This document shows, one piece after another, positions 10,134-21,208 of a DNA stretch of 64,000 nt. This stretch comes from Idiomarina sp. GTDB taxonomy: Bacteria > Pseudomonadota > Gammaproteobacteria > Enterobacterales > Alteromonadaceae. The stretch spans positions 496,001 to 560,000 of the forward strand of contig JAIUMU010000002.1 in assembly GCA_022565355.1 (NCBI GenBank). Direction: 5' to 3'. The notes under the pieces are model-generated. The model did not search any database. It was not told the origin of the DNA and saw only the letters and a program-made list of their open reading frames with translations. Position 1 is the first letter of the stretch. Each line of letters begins with the position of its first letter. The position numbers and the translations under genes are program-made.

Positions 10134-10708
10134 TGGTTGTTATCCGTTATTGCCTGCCACTGCTGCAGCAATTGTTCGGTTTCATAAAGCGGTAGGCCCA
10201 CCACCGCAAAGTAGCTGCCACTAATGTGGCGCACAAATTTGCCTGCAACGCCCTGTATACCATACCCACCGGCTTTATCCTGCGGTTCGCCAGTTTGCCA
10301 GTAAGCGGCAATATCGGTGCTACTCAGGTTACGAAAGGTTACTTGCGTAGTTACCAAGCTTTGCCATTTCCCCACAGGGGTATGTAAGGCAACGGCCGTA
10401 AGCACTTCGTGCGTAGCACCGCTTAAACGCTGCATCATGCTGCTAAAGTGGGCAAAATCCGTTGGTTTTTCCATTACCGTATCGCCGGCTACCACTATCG
10501 TATCTGAACCCAGCACCCCAGCTTGCGGGTGATTGCTGGCTACCGCCGCCGCTTTTTCAGCGGCCAAACGCTGCACGTAATCGACAGGGCTTTCACCCGC
10601 GGCTTGTTGTTCGGCAATATTGGCAGGCTCGGTAACAAAGGGCACTTGCAGCAGTGCGAGCAACTCCTGACGCCTGGGGGAAGCCGATGCTAATACTAGC
10701 GTGTGCAT
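10130..10708 (-). CDS. maf: Maf-like nucleoside triphosphate pyrophosphatase (YhdE type)
   Basis: The Maf signature opens the protein (LVLASASPRRQELL), followed by GSDTIVV and the DKAGGYGIQG block, with 192 residues in all. YhdE-type Maf proteins hydrolyse dTTP, UTP and modified nucleotides and are used as house-cleaning enzymes; Maf proteins have also been linked to septum inhibition. The gene lies between mreD and rng, its conserved location. The start used gives the canonical N-terminus without extension. Confidence 0.95.
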   Translation of the reverse strand: MHTLVLASASPRRQELLALLQVPFVTEPANIAEQQAAGESPVDYVQRLAAEKAAAVASNHPQAGVLGSDTIVVAGDTVMEKPTDFAHFSSMMQRLSGATHEVLTAVALHTPVGKWQSLVTTQVTFRNLSSTDIAAYWQTGEPQDKAGGYGIQGVAGKFVRHISGSYFAVVGLPLYETEQLLQQWQAITDNNQ

Positions 10709-10750
10709 GCATACTCCTGCCGGTTGAATGGGTTATCGCATGGGAAGCGT

Positions 10751-11239
10751 TTAACGTAACTGAAAACTGCGGCGAATTTTCCGTAGTACCAAGAAAACCC
10801 AAGGCCAAAAAATGGCTGAACTTAAGGCTGGCCAAAAATAGTGCAACATCAAGGGCGCATTATTCAAATAATGCTCGAATAAATACACAATTGCCCGCCC
10901 TAAAAACACCAACACCATTACTAATAGCGCTTGCTGCGATAAGGAAAAATTACGAATTCGTTTGTAATACTGTGCTGCGGGATACGCCACTAACGCATAC
11001 GCTGCTGCATGAAAGCCAAGCGTTGAGCCAAGTAAAATATCCACCGCTAAACCCACCGCAGCCGCGTAACCGATGTTCACACGATGCGGCAAGGCGATAA
11101 TCCAGTAAATCACTACCAATAGGGGCCATTCTGGGCGCCACGCAGCCACTTGTATCGATATCGGCATCACCGCAAAAATCAGGCTCAATACGATAGTGAT
11201 TAAAATAATACTGCGCTGCATAATTCTGCGGGTAAGCAT
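10751..11239 (-). CDS. mreD: MreD, rod-shape membrane protein
   Basis: This 162-residue protein is almost entirely hydrophobic, with about five to six membrane segments, typical of MreD. MreD is an inner-membrane part of the elongasome that couples MreB filaments to peptidoglycan synthesis through MreC. Its ATG shares one base with the mreC stop (TGATG), indicating translational coupling. Sequence conservation in MreD is low, so gene order carries much of the call. Confidence 0.92.
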   Translation of the reverse strand: MLTRRIMQRSIILITIVLSLIFAVMPISIQVAAWRPEWPLLVVIYWIIALPHRVNIGYAAAVGLAVDILLGSTLGFHAAAYALVAYPAAQYYKRIRNFSLSQQALLVMVLVFLGRAIVYLFEHYLNNAPLMLHYFWPALSSAIFWPWVFLVLRKIRRSFQLR

Positions 11240-12135
11240 CAGTTTTGCTCCTCAACAGGGCGCTGACTTTGTTCACGTAACTCAGCTTCAGAGCGAACCG
11301 GCTGGGTTTCACTGCTGCTATCCCAAAGCAACAGCAACATCCGTATTCTATCTAAGTTTGCAATCGGGGCTGCTGATACTTGCGCAAAGGGTAACGATTC
11401 ATCCCGGGTAATGCGCTTAATACGCGCCACCGGGTAACCCTCGGGGAATACCCCACCTAAACCAGACGAAAACAATACATCGCCTTCTTGCAGTTCAGTG
11501 GAATGCGGCACATGCATTAACTCTAGCTGCGCGGTATCGCCCACACCTTGGGCAATTACGCGAATACCACTCAGCTCGGCCCGCGTAGGAATAGCGTGGC
11601 TCTGATCAGAAATTAGAATTACCCGCGCGGTAGTAACTCCCACATCGGCCACTTGGCCCACAATCCCATCGGCATCAATTACCGGTTGGCCAATATAAAC
11701 ACCATGCCGAGTACCTTTGTTCACCACCACTTGATGGGAAAAGGGATCGGAATCCACAGCAATTACTTCAGCCACCATGCGCAAACGTTCTTCGCGGCTA
11801 TCGCTGGCGAGCAATTCACGCAAACGATCGTTTTCCCGCACCAAAAACTGGAAACGCTGCAGTTGCCCTTGCAGCAGCAGGTTATCTTCTTTTAGTTGGG
11901 TGTTTTCACGCATAATGCGGCGCCGTGATTGCACTTGGCTAATCACGTTATCTAAGGCCTGTTCGGGCATTACCGCCAAGTATTGTACTGGGCTTACCAC
12001 CGAGTTTAGAAACGCTCGGATGGGCTGCATAGCACCAAGGCGGTGGTCTGCAAAAATAAGCAAAAACGCTAGCAACAAGGCTAGCGTTAAGCGGGTTTTC
12101 AAAGAAACCCTTTGTAGGAACAGATGCGAAGACAC
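11239..12135 (-). CDS. mreC: MreC, rod-shape periplasmic scaffold
   Basis: The 298-residue protein has a membrane segment at about residues 14-32, then a coiled coil (about 65-115, rich in Q/E/L) and the beta-barrel MreC core with DSDPFSHQVVVNKG and GLGGVFPEGYPVA. MreC links cytoplasmic MreB to penicillin-binding proteins in the periplasm. The C-terminal tail after about residue 275 is Ser/Glu-rich and probably disordered. The gene sits three bases downstream of mreB. Confidence 0.95.
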   Translation of the reverse strand: MSSHLFLQRVSLKTRLTLALLLAFLLIFADHRLGAMQPIRAFLNSVVSPVQYLAVMPEQALDNVISQVQSRRRIMRENTQLKEDNLLLQGQLQRFQFLVRENDRLRELLASDSREERLRMVAEVIAVDSDPFSHQVVVNKGTRHGVYIGQPVIDADGIVGQVADVGVTTARVILISDQSHAIPTRAELSGIRVIAQGVGDTAQLELMHVPHSTELQEGDVLFSSGLGGVFPEGYPVARIKRITRDESLPFAQVSAAPIANLDRIRMLLLLWDSSSETQPVRSEAELREQSQRPVEEQN

Positions 12136-12138
12136 TGG

Positions 12139-13197
<1,059 letters not shown>

Positions 13198-13205
13198 TTA
13201 TGGTA

Positions 13206-13211
13206 ATTATA
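13206..13211 (-). promoter_or_regulatory. Candidate -10 element of the mreB promoter
   Basis: On the minus strand the hexamer reads TATAAT, 24 bases before the mreB start codon. A clear -35 hexamer at the usual spacing is not visible; the nearest candidate (TTGCTA) sits about 20 bases away, longer than ideal. Confidence 0.4.
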
Positions 13212-13296
13212 TGGTTCGAAAGGCCTAACTTTAGCAAGCCGTGATCGCACGAGCAAGCGCGTTTACGCGGTTTTGCGAGATTTATACAGTTTCCGA

Positions 13297-13845
13297 TCAG
13301 TTACAACTGCCCGAGCGAATATAACCCTGGCTTTGCACACAAATTCGGCGGTTTTCTACCCCACTAATCTGCAACTCCACGGCACTCAGACCACAAGCTT
13401 CAGCACTAGTTTCATGGGCTAACGAAACCGGGCAACCTAAACTATTAAAAAGAAAGCCAGAGCTCGCATTGGCAAAGCTGGCAGTTACCGTAACTACCGC
13501 TGGAGTTGGAATATCTAGTAAGCGCTCACTATCAATTGGGTTGCCACAATCATAGGGCAAAATTTGTGAGGCCGTAAAATTAACGCCGTAACAAGGGTTT
13601 ACTACATCATGCATGGCACGCTGCTGCTGTAAACGCAGTAAACTTAAAGTGCGCGCTTCTAAGGTGGTTTCCGCCACACCTGCACCACTAAAAATCCGTG
13701 GCCCCACAGATACCGCCAAAATACCTAACAGCACAATAACAATCACCAGCTCTACCAAGGTAAACCCGAGTGCTTTGCCCGCCTGGGGGTTCACCACTGC
13801 CGAATGCTCAGCTAATGGCTGTATATTCATGTGCCGTACCTTCAT
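13297..13845 (-). CDS. mshC: MshC, minor pilin of the MSHA type IV pilus
   Basis: This type IV prepilin has the processing site and hydrophobic helix GFTLVELVIVIVLLGILAV and a cysteine-rich C-terminal half ending in RRICVQSQGYIRSGSC, characteristic of MshC. The track begins at 13863, but the ATG at 13845 has GGAGG seven bases upstream and gives MKVRHMNIQ, so I chose it (182 residues). Minor pilins prime pilus assembly and sit at the tip. The orientation is unusual: it reads toward mreB and away from mshD, whereas in Vibrio and Shewanella mshC lies between mshA and mshD on one strand. The 188 bases to mshD hold no gene and must contain the divergent promoters. Confidence 0.82.
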   Translation of the reverse strand: MKVRHMNIQPLAEHSAVVNPQAGKALGFTLVELVIVIVLLGILAVSVGPRIFSGAGVAETTLEARTLSLLRLQQQRAMHDVVNPCYGVNFTASQILPYDCGNPIDSERLLDIPTPAVVTVTASFANASSGFLFNSLGCPVSLAHETSAEACGLSAVELQISGVENRRICVQSQGYIRSGSCN

Positions 13846-14033
13846 GCAGCGCCCTCCTTTCATAAGCGGCTTTCAATAATAACGCGCTTCGCTAATACTC
13901 GCACTGTAATGCTAGGCAGTGTAACCGAAAAATTGTAGTATGAAGAACAATATATAAACATTTTCTGCGCTTACGCATACACTATGTGAAAGCTCATAAA
14001 ATTACTCGTTTTAGCTCTAGGTAGTATAACGTT

Positions 14034-14639
14034 ATGCGAAGAAAAGGTTGGCACATAGGATTGCGCCACAACAAAAGGCTGCGTACCCGCCTAACAGCAT
14101 GCCAAAGTACCTCGCCACAACGGGGGTTTACCTTGGTAGAGCTGATTGTGGGTATTGTTACCTTGGGTCTTACCTTCGTAATTTTGAGCGTTATTATTTT
14201 TCCGCAAGCACAGCGCAGCGCCGAACCTGTATTGCAATCCCGTGCAGCAGCCTTAGGGCAGGCCTTACTTGAAGAAATTATGAGCAAAGGTTTTGATCAT
14301 AACAGTGATTTTAGTGGCGGTGCGCTGCGCTGCGGTGAAACCGGCGCCCAGCCGTGTACCGATCCGTTATTGCTAGGCCCGGAAGGCGAAACCCGCGATC
14401 GCTTCAATGATGTAGATGATTATCATCAATTAGAGCTTAACTTTCCCGAGCTAGCCGATGCCTTAGGCACAGATTTAGCCAGCCGCTATAGCAACTTTGA
14501 GTTTGCCGTAGCCGTTTGTTACAGCAATCAAACGGGTGAATGCACCACTACCATTACCGCATTTAAACGGGTAACCGTAACCGTTACTACGCCTTTAGGC
14601 CAAGATTTTCAGTTTTCCGCAATTCGGGGGAACTACTAA
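14034..14639 (+). CDS. mshD: MshD, minor pilin of the MSHA type IV pilus
   Basis: This 201-residue prepilin has the cleavage site and helix RGFTLVELIVGIVTLGLTF preceded by a basic leader of about 30 residues. The C-terminal region has the conserved cysteines (LRCGETGAQPC; VCYSNQTGEC) found in MshD. No strong ribosome site precedes the ATG at 14034, so the start is uncertain, though the leader must begin upstream of the processing site. It is the first gene of a rightward mshDOPQ operon, and its stop overlaps the mshO start (TAATG). Confidence 0.85.
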   Translation: MRRKGWHIGLRHNKRLRTRLTACQSTSPQRGFTLVELIVGIVTLGLTFVILSVIIFPQAQRSAEPVLQSRAAALGQALLEEIMSKGFDHNSDFSGGALRCGETGAQPCTDPLLLGPEGETRDRFNDVDDYHQLELNFPELADALGTDLASRYSNFEFAVAVCYSNQTGECTTTITAFKRVTVTVTTPLGQDFQFSAIRGNY

Positions 14640-15505
14640 TGGCGTATTCCCACTCACAGTCCCATAACCTTCGGCATGCTCGCGGCTATACATTGGTAGA
14701 GTTGGTGGTGGTGATGGTGTTGCTGGGTATTGTCGCGATATTTAGCTTTAGCTATATCGCCTTTGGGGCGCGCATTTATCAAGATACCACCGGCCGCGAA
14801 CAGCTGGTTTCACAAACCCGCTTTGCCGTAACCCGGTTATCCCAAGAAATTCGCAATGCCATGCCGCGCAGCCTGCGGGTAAGCGATACCGATAACCACC
14901 GCTGTATCGAGTTTATGCCTATTGTGAGCAGCAGTAATTATGTACAAATACCGCGCCCTGGCCCAAGTTCTACCGATGATTTTATTGGTATTTTGCCTGT
15001 TCGCAGTAATGAATTGTTAGGCAATTACCTATTGGTGTATGCCACCAACCCGAATTTTATTTACGGCACCAACAACATACGCCGCAAAACCATTGATACC
15101 GTGGTAGAAAACAGCCCCGAGCCCGGTTTAGTAACCCTTGATTATGCCGATTCGCCACGCTTTTTCCCCACCAATAGCCCAGCCCGGCGCTTTTATGTTA
15201 CCAGCAACCCAGTAAGTTGGTGTTACAACGAAACTAGCGGCGAACTAGAGCGCTACAGTGATTATGGCTTATTTGGCACCCAGCAAAGCCAAGATCAATT
15301 GTTTAGTAATGGCCTTGCTAACAGAGAAGTGATGGCGGTAGGCTTAGTAAACGATATTAACGACATTGAGCAACTGCCCTTTCGTGTTTTTGAAGCCACC
15401 TTGCAGCGCAGTAGCCTAGTGCAGTTTGATTGGCGCTTCCAACGCAGTGGCAGCAACGAACCATTACAAATTTTACACGAGGTACATGTTCCTAATGTTC
15501 CATAA
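14639..15505 (+). CDS. mshO: MshO, minor pilin / pilus assembly protein
   Basis: This 288-residue pilin-like protein has the processing site GYTLVELVVVMVLLGIVAI after a short leader and a long C-terminal domain. The family is MshO, a PilW-like minor pilin that works with MshC, MshD and MshP at the pilus tip. The start codon is shared with the mshD stop, and the 3' end overlaps the mshP start by about 20 bases, so the block appears translationally coupled. Confidence 0.85.
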   Translation: MAYSHSQSHNLRHARGYTLVELVVVMVLLGIVAIFSFSYIAFGARIYQDTTGREQLVSQTRFAVTRLSQEIRNAMPRSLRVSDTDNHRCIEFMPIVSSSNYVQIPRPGPSSTDDFIGILPVRSNELLGNYLLVYATNPNFIYGTNNIRRKTIDTVVENSPEPGLVTLDYADSPRFFPTNSPARRFYVTSNPVSWCYNETSGELERYSDYGLFGTQQSQDQLFSNGLANREVMAVGLVNDINDIEQLPFRVFEATLQRSSLVQFDWRFQRSGSNEPLQILHEVHVPNVP

Positions 15506-16016
15506 GCCAAGGCATTATCCACACTCTGCATTAGCACCTGCTGGTGTGTTAGCGCAGCAACAACCGTTAGCGCGGCCTCCGCGCCAGCACGGTGGTGCTT
15601 TGGCCGTAGCTATTTTTATTATCGTAGTGATGAGTATTTTAGGGGTGGCTATGGTACGAATTTTGGGCGATTTAGGCCGCTCTACCGTAAGTGATGTGTA
15701 TGGTGCACGCGCTTACGCCGCTGCTCGCAGCGGTGCCGAAGTGTTTTTAACTCAGTTATTCCCGCTCAACAGCGCTGTGAATGCCAGTTTATGCCCGGAA
15801 CGCGTAAGTAACCTGCCCGCCACTGAAGTATTCACCGCCAGCTACAGCGAAGAAGGCTTAGCCAACTGTAACAGCAGCGTGCGCTGTGATCGTTTTGAAC
15901 TGCAAAGCCCTTTTAACGGCACGCACTTTCGCATTATCACCGAGGGCAGCTGTGATGCCGGCAGCATGGTGTATTCCAAGCAAGTCATTTTGGAGGCCGC
16001 CGATGGAATTTTCTAA
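15486..16016 (+). CDS. mshP: MshP, PilX-like MSHA biogenesis protein
   Basis: This protein has a basic N-terminus followed by a single hydrophobic helix (GGALAVAIFIIVVMSILGVAM) but no classical prepilin cleavage signature, as expected for MshP. A cysteine-containing C-terminal domain follows. The track start at 15426 lies deep inside mshO. Two nearby in-frame ATGs, 15486 and 15495, both follow a GAGG at 15479-15482, at suboptimal spacings of 3 and 12 bases. I give the first (176 residues). Its end overlaps the mshQ start by 14 bases. Confidence 0.8.
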   Translation: MFLMFHKPRHYPHSALAPAGVLAQQQPLARPPRQHGGALAVAIFIIVVMSILGVAMVRILGDLGRSTVSDVYGARAYAAARSGAEVFLTQLFPLNSAVNASLCPERVSNLPATEVFTASYSEEGLANCNSSVRCDRFELQSPFNGTHFRIITEGSCDAGSMVYSKQVILEAADGIF

Positions 16017-19000
16017 GCGCACATTATTCAACAAGTTTGGTGCTTCGCTACGCTATTTGTTCGGCCTCACCATCATACTGTTCTATGCCATGGGTGAGTT
16101 CGCTGTTGCGCAACAAATCAACCTATCAGCAGGCCAACGGCCTTCGTGTTCAACAAATAACTGGAATGTGGTTGGTAACCGTTACCACTGTGTTGGTGGG
16201 GGCGCTTCTATCACTATTCCAGCGAATAGCGTGGTTACCGCCAATACAAGTGCATTTTTGTATGCCGAGGCTGGCATTACGGTGCAAAACGGCAGCAGCG
16301 TGGGTAGTGCCGCAGCGCCCATTGGCTTAGGCGGTCGGTATAATAGTGTTACCGTAAGTAATTCAACTGTTGTAGGTAACCTTTTTTCATCTGCAGCCTC
16401 ATTTGTTTCAACCGGCACAGTAAATCCAGCATCTTCAAATATCGTTGTAACAGGCTCATCTGTAATTGGCGATGTAAGAACGAACGGCAGCCTGACCATG
16501 AGTGGCAGCAGCTTAACGGGTACTGTTTTAGTTCAAAATGCATCTACCATTAGCGATGGTTCAACCGTTAATGGCCCCATTCTGGTTACCAGTGGTTCTC
16601 TTAGTATCACAGGAAACTCAGAGGTAAATGGTAATATCCGTTCGAATTGCTGTAATGTAAACGTTACCGATTCGGCAGTATTGGGTAATATTGAATCTGG
16701 CGATAGTAATATTCAGATCACTAATAGTATTTTTTCTGGCGCTGTTGCAATCACCAGCTCGAATAACACCATTACGGTAACAAACTCCGAGATGTTAGCG
16801 GGTTCATTATCAGCATGGAACGTTACCATTGATAATCAAAGTGATATTGGCTCGCAAGCACCAATATTCGTGAATGCTCAAAATCAACTAAATAATGGTA
16901 GTGAATTAAATGCTATCTGCAATCCTGATTATCCGCGGTGCGCGGCAAATGCTATTGATTTGCAAAGCCAATTGCCCATGTGTACCGATGTTTGGCGCTC
17001 GGCACAGCGCACCGGTAATCAGTTTTTCCCTGAGCCCGGATATACGTTACCAGAAGAAGCATTAAATAATCCGCTCCCGCAAACGTTAGCGCCTGGAGAT
17101 TATTTACGGCGCGGTAATTTCGGTGATGTAAACGCAAATTGGAATGTAACCGGCGCTACGGCGCGAGTATATGTAGATGGCAATCTAACCATACAGCGAG
17201 GTCGGCGGTTAAACGTTAACGGGCCAGCAGAGAACCTTATACTCGTTGTTACTGGCAATTTAACTATAGAACCAGATGTGCAAATTAATGGCTATATTTA
17301 TGTGCAAGGCAATATTATCTTTACCCCTTTGAATACGCGCTGCACCTTTTTCAATTTATTGGGTGCTTGTATCGGTTCTTGGGTAAAAGACGAACCAGAC
17401 TCAAGTATTACTGGGGGTGTTGTTACTAACGGTTCCATCATCACGCCAAATGGCACGGAGGGGTCAAATGCTAGGAGGGAAGCAGCGCGAGCCACACCAA
17501 TTTTTACCTTCACGCAACCAAACCGCGCTATTCAAGGTGGTCGGTTTTGTTTAGGGCAACCGCGGCAAGAGTTATGGCTACAGTTTAGTGATAACAACTG
17601 GAGCCCAAGTGTTGGCTCAGTAGTAGATTCCTCACCACAAGCAAGTAGCGTTATAAATACTGGTGCGGGATTTTCATTCCCAACTGGCCCATTAAGCGTT
17701 CGCGCACCAATTCCCCCAAGCTTTGGTGCAGCAGGGCTTGATAGTGCACTAGTGGCCGATACCTCAACTAATTTTGAGGGAACATGTAGTTACGCAGAGT
17801 TTGCTCGTGACGATGTACAGTTCTTTTCCACCCCCAATAACCCCAGGATAGCGTCTAAAGGGAGCTTTACCATTGGCACCTGGGTTTATCCTACTAGTTT
17901 TCCTGGCTCTGATTTGATGACTATCGCTTCAAAAGATGAAAACTATGAGTTTCACATTACCAACGATGGAAGAATTAACTGGTGGTGGAACAATAGAAGC
18001 GGGCAGGTAAGGGAATTTACTTCTTCGTTTGCACTACCGCTGAATGAATGGAGCTATGTAGGCATTCGTTACACCCCAGGGCAACAAACCATTTTTCGAG
18101 TTAATGGAAGCACATTACAAACCACCACTAATAGTGATAACTCTGGCATATTACAGAACCAACAGGCACTGTTAATTGGTGCAGACCATAATTTTACCAG
18201 CCGTAATTTCGATGGGCGTATTGATGAGTTTCGTTTTATACGCGGCGCATTAACAAATAATGAAATTATCGCCTTGGCGCAAGAGCGAGCTTCTGAATGC
18301 CAAGATTTACTTACATTAATATGCACCAGTGATGATTTTCAGAATGCCAACAACTTTAACTTATTGTGGCAAACGAATAAATCGTCGGGAGATTTTACGC
18401 CCCAGATTGTTAATGGTAGGTTGCGGCTAAACGAAGCGGTAGGAAACCAAGCCACTGTAGCCTCGTTACGCCGAGCTTTTCCTGCTGCAGAGAATTATAT
18501 TGAACTTACCTTCGAGTTTTCTGCTTATGCGGGGAATTTATTCAATGGGAGTGTTGGCGGTGATGGTGTAGCCGTAGTGTTTTCTGATGCCGATGTTGTG
18601 CCTATTCCGGGCAGCTATGGTGGTTCGCTTGGCTACGCGCAACGTGATGGTTCTGGGGGGGGAGTTACCGGGCCTGGTTTTCAAGGGGGTTGGCTAGGAA
18701 TTGGGCTCGATATCTATGGCAATTTCGCCCAAGCATCAGAGGGCAGGCAAGGTGGTTTAGGGCTCCCGCTAAGTGGCACTAGAAACCGTGTATCGCTGCG
18801 TGGCGCAGAACAAGCTGATTATCAATTTATTCGTTCATCTGCACAACTAACGGGAATGAGCTCTAGCAGTGCAACACCTCCGGCGCCAGATCAGTATAAA
18901 ATTATTATTGATTCACGTGTAGCCAATACATCTATCATTACTGTTTTCCGGAAGCGCCCGAGCGATGCCGATTTTGTTGAAGTAGTAGCGCCATTTAATA

Positions 19001-21198
19001 TTTATAACGATTTACCTGCACAGCAACCTGCGGTGCCCGACCGCTTTAGAATCAGTTTTACCGGCAGCACCGGGGGCGCTTTTAGTATTCATGAATTAGA
19101 TAACGTAGAAGTGTGCGCTCTGCAATCGCAGCCATTAGGGGTTGTATTAGACCATGTACGCTTAAGCCATTCCGGCGAGCTGGTAAGTTGCTTCACCGAA
19201 ACCTTGAATGTTATCGGTTGTTTAAATGATGATTGCTCAGACCAATACAACGGAACTGGCGAGCTTCTGCTACAAGCCAGCAATGGCACTTGGGCAAACG
19301 CAACAGCAATTAATGGCGCCAATGCAACAGTAGAGCTTACAGCGGGTACAGGAACGGCCACCTTACAATATCCGAGCGGTGGGATTGCCGCGTACACCTT
19401 GCTAGATAGTGATCCGATTGCCGTATCCAACAACCCTTTGCGATGCTTTATTGGCAATATTCTTGCACCCAATGCGAACGCCGTGCCTTGCCAAACAAGC
19501 TTTATCACTGCCGGTTTAGCCTTTGTAAATCCGAATAATATCAATCAGCTAGACCAGCGCCCTATCGTTGCGGGCACTAATAATACTCGCGCTATTCGCA
19601 CGGTAGAAACCAATGTGTTAACCGGTGCCTGTGAAGCCCGAGTTGAAAATCAAACGTTACCCACCAACCTGCAGTTTAGTTGCCTGAATCCGGCAACCTG
19701 TGCGGCTGGTCAAACCGTAAACACTAATGGTGTTGTACTTTCAGCTAACTCCGCTAGCACGGTTCCACTTACCTTCAATAGCAATGGTGTGGCTGAACTA
19801 ACTAACTTTGCCTATACCGATGTTGGTGAAATTAGGCTTAATGCCAACCTGAGCATTCCTGAAAACACAGTAACGGAACAGCCTGCAATAACACTTAGTG
19901 GCGAAAGCCTTCCATTTGTGAGTACCCCTCATACATTAAGAGTATTGGCATTAAACAGCGATAATACTGTGCGCAACACTACCGATTCGTTTATTGCTGC
20001 AGGAGAAACTTTTTCATTAATCATTCAATCAGAAAATGCGCTTGGTGATGTAACACCTAATTTTGGCCGTGAGCTATCCCCTGCTGCGCCAACAGCCGCT
20101 TTCATTGAAACCATATTCCCCACCGCTGGATTCCCTGGTGTTTTAACGAATGGAAGTGCTTTTTCCGACAACAACGCACCTGACGGCAGTGTGCGAAGTG
20201 ACAATGTAGCTTGGAGTGAGGTAGGTTCCTTTACTATGCAGGCTGAACTACCGGGTAACACCTACTTAGGTGTAGATACCACCAGCACCTTAAATAGGCC
20301 TGCCAGCCCAATTGGTAAATTTTTTCCTGCCTATTTTAAAGTGGTTAACTCAAATGTAGTAGATGCTTGCACCATTGGTCAATTTAGCTATATGGATAAC
20401 CCCGATATTCTACTCAACTTCACTGTTGAAGCTCAAAATACTGGTGGTGTTATCACTCAAAATTACGGCCGAAACGATTACACAGGAACCGCTAACGTTT
20501 CTACTATTGCAACCACGAGCACTGATACTGCGGCCGATAGTTTTGCTGCAAGGTTCGCTTACTCTGCCGATGCTTGGGTAAACGGAGTGCTTTTCTTTAA
20601 TGAAGATAATGCGGTGTTTACGCGGCGCAACGATAACCTGCCTGATGGTCCATTTAACCCGGTTCAAGTAGGCTTACAAATCAGTGGTGAGCTTGATGGC
20701 CGCAACTTTTTGAGCGGCGATGCTTTACTTAATACTAGTGAAGGACCAAGTGTTCCTTTAACCGGACAACTGAACCTGCGCTACGGCCGCTTAGTGCTGG
20801 AAAACATTGCCGGCCCCGATGATGAAGATTTAGCCGTAGATTTGCGGGCCCAGTTTTGGAATGGCACACAGTTTGTTACTAACACCGATGATGGGTGCAC
20901 GCCATTTGCAGTGGCGAACCTGAGTATTATTTATAACCCCAGCGCGGTTGATACCACAGCAGGTGGCATAAATGGCAATATAGATGAAGGCCTAGTACCC
21001 TTCCCAGAATTGGTGTGGCAAGCACCAATAGCACCAAATAACGTAGGCGAATTTGAGTTTGAATACAGCGCCCCACCTTGGCTGCAATTTGATTGGGTAG
21101 ATGCCGATGGTGTGCCGCACTTAAGCCCGCGCGCCTTTGCAAGTTTCGGCCAATACCGTGGCAATGATCGGATTATTTTCTGGCTTGAGCTGCGTTAG
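16003..21198 (+). CDS. mshQ: MshQ, giant secreted MSHA-associated adhesin-like protein
   Basis: The gene encodes 1731 residues from the ATG at 16003. That start gives a signal peptide (hydrophobic stretch about 19-30, likely cleavage after AVA at 36), whereas the track start at 15886 lies inside mshP. In order: a Ser/Asn/Thr-rich repetitive region with short 'ITNS/VTGSSV' periodicity that looks like a beta-solenoid (about 40-330); a LamG/concanavalin-like domain (about 610-760); a second lectin-like beta-sandwich (about 775-1040); and a cysteine-containing C-terminal region of the DUF6701 type usual in MshQ. The lectin-type domains suggest a tip or surface adhesin for glycans, which is inference. 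It closes the mshDOPQ operon. Confidence 0.82.
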   Translation: MEFSKRTLFNKFGASLRYLFGLTIILFYAMGEFAVAQQINLSAGQRPSCSTNNWNVVGNRYHCVGGGASITIPANSVVTANTSAFLYAEAGITVQNGSSVGSAAAPIGLGGRYNSVTVSNSTVVGNLFSSAASFVSTGTVNPASSNIVVTGSSVIGDVRTNGSLTMSGSSLTGTVLVQNASTISDGSTVNGPILVTSGSLSITGNSEVNGNIRSNCCNVNVTDSAVLGNIESGDSNIQITNSIFSGAVAITSSNNTITVTNSEMLAGSLSAWNVTIDNQSDIGSQAPIFVNAQNQLNNGSELNAICNPDYPRCAANAIDLQSQLPMCTDVWRSAQRTGNQFFPEPGYTLPEEALNNPLPQTLAPGDYLRRGNFGDVNANWNVTGATARVYVDGNLTIQRGRRLNVNGPAENLILVVTGNLTIEPDVQINGYIYVQGNIIFTPLNTRCTFFNLLGACIGSWVKDEPDSSITGGVVTNGSIITPNGTEGSNARREAARATPIFTFTQPNRAIQGGRFCLGQPRQELWLQFSDNNWSPSVGSVVDSSPQASSVINTGAGFSFPTGPLSVRAPIPPSFGAAGLDSALVADTSTNFEGTCSYAEFARDDVQFFSTPNNPRIASKGSFTIGTWVYPTSFPGSDLMTIASKDENYEFHITNDGRINWWWNNRSGQVREFTSSFALPLNEWSYVGIRYTPGQQTIFRVNGSTLQTTTNSDNSGILQNQQALLIGADHNFTSRNFDGRIDEFRFIRGALTNNEIIALAQERASECQDLLTLICTSDDFQNANNFNLLWQTNKSSGDFTPQIVNGRLRLNEAVGNQATVASLRRAFPAAENYIELTFEFSAYAGNLFNGSVGGDGVAVVFSDADVVPIPGSYGGSLGYAQRDGSGGGVTGPGFQGGWLGIGLDIYGNFAQASEGRQGGLGLPLSGTRNRVSLRGAEQADYQFIRSSAQLTGMSSSSATPPAPDQYKIIIDSRVANTSIITVFRKRPSDADFVEVVAPFNIYNDLPAQQPAVPDRFRISFTGSTGGAFSIHELDNVEVCALQSQPLGVVLDHVRLSHSGELVSCFTETLNVIGCLNDDCSDQYNGTGELLLQASNGTWANATAINGANATVELTAGTGTATLQYPSGGIAAYTLLDSDPIAVSNNPLRCFIGNILAPNANAVPCQTSFITAGLAFVNPNNINQLDQRPIVAGTNNTRAIRTVETNVLTGACEARVENQTLPTNLQFSCLNPATCAAGQTVNTNGVVLSANSASTVPLTFNSNGVAELTNFAYTDVGEIRLNANLSIPENTVTEQPAITLSGESLPFVSTPHTLRVLALNSDNTVRNTTDSFIAAGETFSLIIQSENALGDVTPNFGRELSPAAPTAAFIETIFPTAGFPGVLTNGSAFSDNNAPDGSVRSDNVAWSEVGSFTMQAELPGNTYLGVDTTSTLNRPASPIGKFFPAYFKVVNSNVVDACTIGQFSYMDNPDILLNFTVEAQNTGGVITQNYGRNDYTGTANVSTIATTSTDTAADSFAARFAYSADAWVNGVLFFNEDNAVFTRRNDNLPDGPFNPVQVGLQISGELDGRNFLSGDALLNTSEGPSVPLTGQLNLRYGRLVLENIAGPDDEDLAVDLRAQFWNGTQFVTNTDDGCTPFAVANLSIIYNPSAVDTTAGGINGNIDEGLVPFPELVWQAPIAPNNVGEFEFEYSAPPWLQFDWVDADGVPHLSPRAFASFGQYRGNDRIIFWLELR

Positions 21199-21208
21199 CA
21201 GCTTATCG

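Noticed and set aside
15886-16003. Track start of MshQ at 15886
   Set aside because: It would overlap mshP by 131 bases and remove the N-terminal signal peptide; the ATG at 16003 gives a proper export signal.
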